Assembly: GCA_900542945.1 (NCBI GenBank)
Contig: UQPI01000073.1
Location: 1 to 8,795, forward strand
Length of the DNA stretch: 8,795 nt
Source of the DNA: an uncultured Collinsella sp.
GTDB taxonomy: Bacteria; Actinomycetota; Coriobacteriia; Coriobacteriales; Coriobacteriaceae
Reading direction: 5' to 3'
Each line of letters starts with the position of its first letter. The stretch's first letter is position 1. Below, one piece after another: positions 6,232 through 8,795 of this stretch. The notes under the pieces are model-generated. The model did not search any database. It was not told where the DNA came from and worked only from the letters and a program-made list of their open reading frames with translations. A program made the position numbers and the translations under genes.

Positions 6232-8112
6232 CTAGGCAGCCTGAACAGAAGGCTGGTCCTCGTCGATAAAGAAGCGCTTGTACCACACCAAGAACACGAG
6301 CGGCGTATAGATCTTGCGCTGGAAATCGCCCTTGCCCGCAAAGTGCAGATCGAGCAGGTGCATGAGCTCGTCGGTATCGAAGAACTCGCTTGCCCACGGC
6401 GCGGTGAAGTACTCCTTGACATAGTCGTACCACTTTTGCTCACGCAGCCAGTAGACAATCGGCACCGGGAAGCCCACCTTGGGACGGGTGGCCCACTCAT
6501 CGGGCAGCGACTTGTTGGCAGCGTGGCGGAGTACCTGCTTGTTGCCGTTCTCGTTGATGCGGTAGCGGTCGGGAATGTGCTCGGCGAACTCCATGACTTT
6601 GCGGTCCAGGAAGGGCACGCGCAGCTCCAGCGAATGTGCCATGCACATCTTGTCGGCCTTGAGCAGAATGTCGCCCGGGAGCCACATGTTCATGTCCAGG
6701 TACTGCTTCTTGACCAGCTCGGGCTGACCCTTCACGCGTGCATAGATGGGAGCGGCAAGCTCGAAGGCGCCATCGCCGGTGTTGTACTCGGGCTTGAGCA
6801 CGCCGTCGACCTCGCGCTCCGGCCATACCAGAGCCTGTCCCAGGAACGACTTCTCGGGGATCTCGGCACCCTTGACCAGGAAGTTATGTCCCTTGAAGTA
6901 CGGCATATGCAGCGCCAGGTTACCGAGCGCGCGACGGATGGGCAGCGGCACCATCTTTTTGTACTTGCGGACCGGGACCGTGTCCTCGTAGTAGGCGTAG
7001 CCGCCAAAGAGCTCATCGGCACCTTCGCCCGAAAGCACGACGGTGACGTCCTTGCGGGCCATCTCGGCCAAGAACCACAGCGGCACGGAAGACAGGTTGG
7101 ACTGCGGCTCGTCCATGTGATACTGGATGTCCTCGAGCGCACCGAAGAACTCGTCGGCGGTAATCATCTTGCGGACATTCTCGACGCCGAGCTTATCGGA
7201 AAGCTCCTTGGCGTAGTTAGTCTCGTTGAAGTTCTTGTAGTCAAAGCCCACCGAGAAGGTCTTGTCGGGCATGAGGCAAGCGGCGATGTAGCTGGAGTCG
7301 ACGCCGCCGGAGAGGAACGACGCGACCTTGACGTCGGCGATGCGATGGGCCTCGACGCTCTCGTGCACGACCTCGTCCAGCTCGTCGACGTACTCCTCGA
7401 ACGGCTTCTCGACGGCAGAGTAATCGCAATCCCAGTAGCGCTCGATGTTCATCTTGCCGGTCGGGATGTCTACGGTAAAGTAATGCGCCGGCGGCAGCTT
7501 GTAGACACCCTCGAAGAAGGTCTCCTCGGTTGCCGAATACTGCAACGTCATGTACGGACGCAGAGCCTTTTTGTTGACCGCCTTGTGGAAGTGCGGGTAG
7601 TCCAGGAAGCTCTTGATCTCGGAACCAAAAAGCACGCCCGGAGCGCCGTCGCCCGCATCGGCCATGGGATAGTAGTAGAGCGGCTTGATGCCAAAGATAT
7701 CGCGGGCGCCAAAAAGCTTGTTCTTCTTCTTGTCCCAGATGACGAAGGCGTACATACCGCGCAGGCGATCGAGGACGGCCTCGCCCCACTCCTCGTAGCC
7801 GTGCAGGAGGCTCTCGGTGTCGGCGCCGCAGTGGAACTTGTAGCCCTTGGCCTCGAGCTCGGAACGGAGTTCTTGGAAGTTGTAGATCTCGCCGTTGAAG
7901 ACGATAACGACGCTGCCGTCCTCATTGGCCATGGGCTGAGCGCCGGCCTCGGTCAGGTCGAGGATCGACAGGCGGCGGAAGCCCAGGGCAACGCGGCCGT
8001 CGATAAACTGGCCGCCCATGTCGGGACCACGATGGACGATGCGGTCCATCATCTTGGTGAGCACCTCGGATTGGTTATCCGTCCCACCGACAAAACCGAC
8101 AAAACCGCACAT
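6232..8112 (-). CDS. asnB: Asparagine synthase (glutamine-hydrolysing)
   Basis: This 626-residue protein has the two-domain architecture of class B asparagine synthetase. It hydrolyses glutamine and passes ammonia to an aspartyl-AMP intermediate to make asparagine. The N-terminal class II glutaminase domain has the processed nucleophile Cys2 (MCGFVG), HRGPD (27-31), RLSI (47-50), NGEIYN (73-78) and ADTE (97-100). The synthetase domain has the PP-loop FLSGGVDSS (266-274), MDEP (333-336) and SGEGADELFGGY (361-372). The C-terminus has ELRVPFLD and a K-FP segment. All key residues are present. The gene is monocistronic by layout: a terminator follows, and its upstream neighbour is a tRNA on the opposite strand. 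ATG at 8112 must be right because Cys2 has to follow Met1, and GAGGGG lies 7 nt upstream. AsnB-like proteins can also amidate other substrates, including cell-wall DAP in some bacteria; here ordinary asparagine synthesis is the plainer reading. Confidence 0.95.
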   Translation of the reverse strand: MCGFVGFVGGTDNQSEVLTKMMDRIVHRGPDMGGQFIDGRVALGFRRLSILDLTEAGAQPMANEDGSVVIVFNGEIYNFQELRSELEAKGYKFHCGADTESLLHGYEEWGEAVLDRLRGMYAFVIWDKKKNKLFGARDIFGIKPLYYYPMADAGDGAPGVLFGSEIKSFLDYPHFHKAVNKKALRPYMTLQYSATEETFFEGVYKLPPAHYFTVDIPTGKMNIERYWDCDYSAVEKPFEEYVDELDEVVHESVEAHRIADVKVASFLSGGVDSSYIAACLMPDKTFSVGFDYKNFNETNYAKELSDKLGVENVRKMITADEFFGALEDIQYHMDEPQSNLSSVPLWFLAEMARKDVTVVLSGEGADELFGGYAYYEDTVPVRKYKKMVPLPIRRALGNLALHMPYFKGHNFLVKGAEIPEKSFLGQALVWPEREVDGVLKPEYNTGDGAFELAAPIYARVKGQPELVKKQYLDMNMWLPGDILLKADKMCMAHSLELRVPFLDRKVMEFAEHIPDRYRINENGNKQVLRHAANKSLPDEWATRPKVGFPVPIVYWLREQKWYDYVKEYFTAPWASEFFDTDELMHLLDLHFAGKGDFQRKIYTPLVFLVWYKRFFIDEDQPSVQAA

Positions 8113-8163
8113 ATACTATCCCCTCTGCTGTTGCTGGGTATCAAATCGAATCAGTAGCTTTTG

Positions 8164-8169
8164 AGTATA
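8164..8169 (-). promoter_or_regulatory. Possible -10 box for asnB
   Basis: TATACT on the minus strand is a near-consensus -10 about 50 nt upstream of the asnB start, in the 187-nt gap shared with the divergent tRNA gene. No good -35 hexamer is seen at 16-18 nt; TTCCGT at 19 nt is the best available. I see no operator or riboswitch in this leader. Confidence 0.4.
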
Positions 8170-8280
8170 CCCGAGGGTGTAAAGAGGGACGGAATGTTCA
8201 GGCAATCTCAACTGAATCAGCTCCGCTGTGACACGCGCCGGTTACCTTTAATGGATATGAGATGAATGAGGCGATTGTTT

Positions 8281-8289
8281 TGCTATACT
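8281..8289 (+). promoter_or_regulatory. Extended -10 promoter of the tRNA-Val gene
   Basis: TGCTATACT ends 10 nt before the first base of the tRNA, placing the transcription start at about 8296, just upstream of the mature 5' end. There is no clear -35 (about 8261-8266), which fits an extended -10 promoter. Confidence 0.55.
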
Positions 8290-8299
8290 CTCTCCGCAC

Positions 8300-8375
8300 G
8301 GGCGATTGGCGCAACGGTTAGCGCAGGTGCTTTACACGCACAAGGCTGGGGGTTCGAATCCCTCATCGCCCACCA
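8300..8375 (+). tRNA. tRNA-Val (anticodon UAC), CCA encoded
   Basis: A full cloverleaf can be drawn. The acceptor GGGCGAT pairs with ATCGCCC; the D-arm is GCGC/GCGC with loop AACGGTTA; the anticodon loop is TTTACAC with anticodon TAC at 8333-8335; the T-arm is GGGGG-TTCGAAT-CCCTC with one G-T pair. A73 is followed by genomic CCA. The mature molecule is 76 nt. The top pair of the anticodon stem (27-43) is G-A, not Watson-Crick; the other four pairs are sound. The gene is on the opposite strand to all the protein genes. Its last 18 nt recur at 8543-8560. Confidence 0.95.
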
Positions 8376-8447
8376 CTGATTTGATAGGCTCCCAGCTATG
8401 GGGGCCTTTCTTTTTTGGGCCCAGCGCATGGGATTCGAACCCGCCAG
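8358..8447 (+). repeat. Direct repeat copy 1: tRNA-Val 3' end + terminator + 30-nt tail
   Basis: A 90-nt block starting within the tRNA T-loop, running through CCA and the terminator to GAACCCGCCAG. It matches 8543-8634 with about seven substitutions and two one-base indels. The first 22 nt and the last 30 nt (8418-8447) are identical in the two copies. The unit length start-to-start is 185 bp. Confidence 0.9.
8386..8416 (+). terminator. Intrinsic terminator of tRNA-Val
   Basis: AGGCTCCCA (8386-8394) pairs with TGGGGGCCT (8399-8407) with one G-T pair and loop GCTA, followed by TTTCTTTTTT. It lies 10 nt past the CCA end. Confidence 0.9.
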
Positions 8448-8448
8448 G

Positions 8449-8538
8449 GTGCGGAGCTGAGAAAACGCGCAGCGTTTTCCAGCGCAGCACGCGAGGGCCG
8501 TAGGCCCGAAGCGAGAGCGGGCGGCGTCAGCCGCACGC
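8449..8538 (+). other. Stem-loop-rich spacer between the two tRNA-tail repeats
   Basis: This GC-rich tract holds three stem-loops. The first (8449-8490) has an 8-bp stem GAAAACGC/GCGTTTTC with a 3-nt loop, extended by CTG/CAG with one bulged A and an outer GTGC/GCAC beyond an internal loop. The second (8495-8507) is GGGCC-gta-GGCCC. The third (8517-8538) is GCGGC-gtca-GCCGC extended by GCG/CGC past a mismatch. No coding sequence is credible. It may be a structured RNA or a small non-coding element; no known family is recognised. Confidence 0.55.
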
Positions 8539-8542
8539 GGAC

Positions 8543-8634
8543 ATCCCTCATCGCCCACCACTGAGTTGTTAGGCCTCCAGCGATGGAGGCCTTTCCTTTT
8601 TTCAGGCCCAGCGCATGGGATTCGAACCCGCCAG
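8543..8634 (+). repeat. Direct repeat copy 2: orphan tRNA-Val 3' end + terminator + 30-nt tail
   Basis: A second copy of the 8358-8447 block. It carries the 3' strand of the acceptor stem and CCA but no 5' two-thirds of a tRNA, so it cannot encode a tRNA. The 22-nt head and 30-nt tail (8605-8634) are identical to copy 1. The arrangement resembles in outline the rtT repeats behind E. coli tyrT, which also begin with the end of the tRNA; the sequences are not claimed to be homologous. Confidence 0.9.
8571..8602 (+). terminator. Second intrinsic terminator, within repeat copy 2
   Basis: AGGCCTCCA (8571-8579) pairs perfectly with TGGAGGCCT (8584-8592), with loop GCGA, followed by TTTCCTTTTTT. 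Compared with the first terminator, one stem pair has changed on both sides (C-G to T-A), so pairing has been kept. Confidence 0.88.
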
Positions 8635-8655
8635 CACGTCCGTCACAAAGGCCGT

Positions 8656-8730
8656 GGCCAAAAAATGGCAAAAATGAGTACTGTTACTAATTTTGTAGCA
8701 GCGATTTTTGGGTTTCGCTGGGTAAATCTA
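8656..8730 (+). other. AT-rich non-coding tract with overlapping hairpins
   Basis: An AT-rich stretch inside GC-rich surroundings. CTGTTAC (8681-8687) can pair with GTAGCAG (8695-8701, one G-T), and CAGCGA (8699-8704) can pair with TCGCTG (8715-8720). The two share the CAG at 8699-8701, so only one can form fully at a time. No promoter with both boxes and no convincing gene is seen. Function unknown. Confidence 0.35.
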
Positions 8731-8765
8731 GCCCTGAATCGGTAGCGCGCAGAGATGTGGTGTAA

Positions 8766-8787
8766 GAGGCGGGGCATGCCCCGCCTC
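8766..8787. repeat. 22-bp perfect palindrome at the window's right edge
   Basis: GAGGCGGGGC-AT-GCCCCGCCTC is its own reverse complement. As RNA it would form a very stable hairpin on either strand. It may be the terminator stem of a gene lying to the right on the minus strand (TTACA follows on that strand) or of a plus-strand transcript (CGCCCTTT follows). The window ends too soon to tell. Confidence 0.6.
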
Positions 8788-8795
8788 CGCCCTTT

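Noticed and set aside
6178..8157. A 659-codon open frame on the plus strand opposite asnB
   Set aside because: It is the antisense of a complete, motif-perfect asnB. Long stop-free antisense frames are expected in GC-rich codon usage, and it shows no recognisable domain.
8448..8560. A second, complete tRNA gene ending at 8560
   Set aside because: Only the 3' acceptor strand and CCA are present. GGGCGG at 8519-8524 could pair partly with the acceptor strand, but no D-arm, anticodon arm or T-arm can be drawn.
8283..8561. A minus-strand frame containing WWAMRDSNPQP
   Set aside because: This is the well-known spurious peptide produced by translating the antisense strand of a tRNA gene.
8358..8634. 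CRISPR array
   Set aside because: There are only two repeat copies of about 90 nt, containing a tRNA end and a terminator, with no nearby cas genes.
8396..8671. A 91-codon minus-strand frame across the repeats
   Set aside because: It is built from the tRNA-tail repeats, two terminators and the stem-loop spacer, with no protein-like features.
8665..8745. A 26-codon plus-strand frame starting MAKMSTVTNFVAAIFGF
   Set aside because: It is mildly hydrophobic and protein-like at a glance, but no ribosome-binding site precedes it and it overlaps the hairpin-rich tract.

Overview
The window looks like a chromosomal housekeeping segment from a high-GC Gram-positive anaerobe of the class Coriobacteriia, most likely Collinsella or a close relative. 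That placement is an inference from codon usage, the protein sequences and the gene order; nothing was searched. All eight protein genes lie on the minus strand. One tRNA gene lies on the plus strand at the right-hand end. The very long plus-strand reading frames opposite the real genes are GC-driven shadows.

Reading in the direction of minus-strand transcription, from right to left: asnB (asparagine synthase, 8112-6232) has its own strong terminator (6182-6206). A second unit follows: murE (6121-4559), a HAD-family phosphatase (4451-3540), murI (3488-2604) and rph (2548-1823), closed by a strong terminator (1785-1822). It joins cell-wall precursor synthesis (Mur ligase, D-glutamate supply) to RNA 3'-end maturation. 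A third unit, rdgB and dtd (1679-588), handles quality control: removal of non-canonical purine NTPs and of D-amino acids charged on tRNA. A perfect stem-loop follows dtd. The last unit starts from a good extended -10 promoter and contains veg (404-108) and the first 35 codons of ispE (105-1), which runs off the window.

The right-hand 420 bases (8376-8795) contain no convincing protein gene. A plus-strand tRNA-Val(UAC) gene at 8300-8375 is followed by an intrinsic terminator. About 185 bp further on, a second copy of a ~90-bp block repeats the last 18 nt of the tRNA including CCA, the terminator and a 30-nt tail. A stem-loop-rich spacer separates the two blocks. The arrangement resembles in outline the rtT repeats behind E. 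coli tyrT, and it is the most unusual structure here. Beyond it lie a short AT-rich tract with overlapping hairpins and a 22-bp perfect palindrome.

Other points of interest are a MurE whose amino-acid-selection motif lacks the arginine typical of meso-diaminopimelate enzymes, a terminator-like hairpin in the veg leader, and veg-ispE linkage like that in Bacillus. I see no evidence of a defence system, CRISPR array, insertion sequence or prophage.
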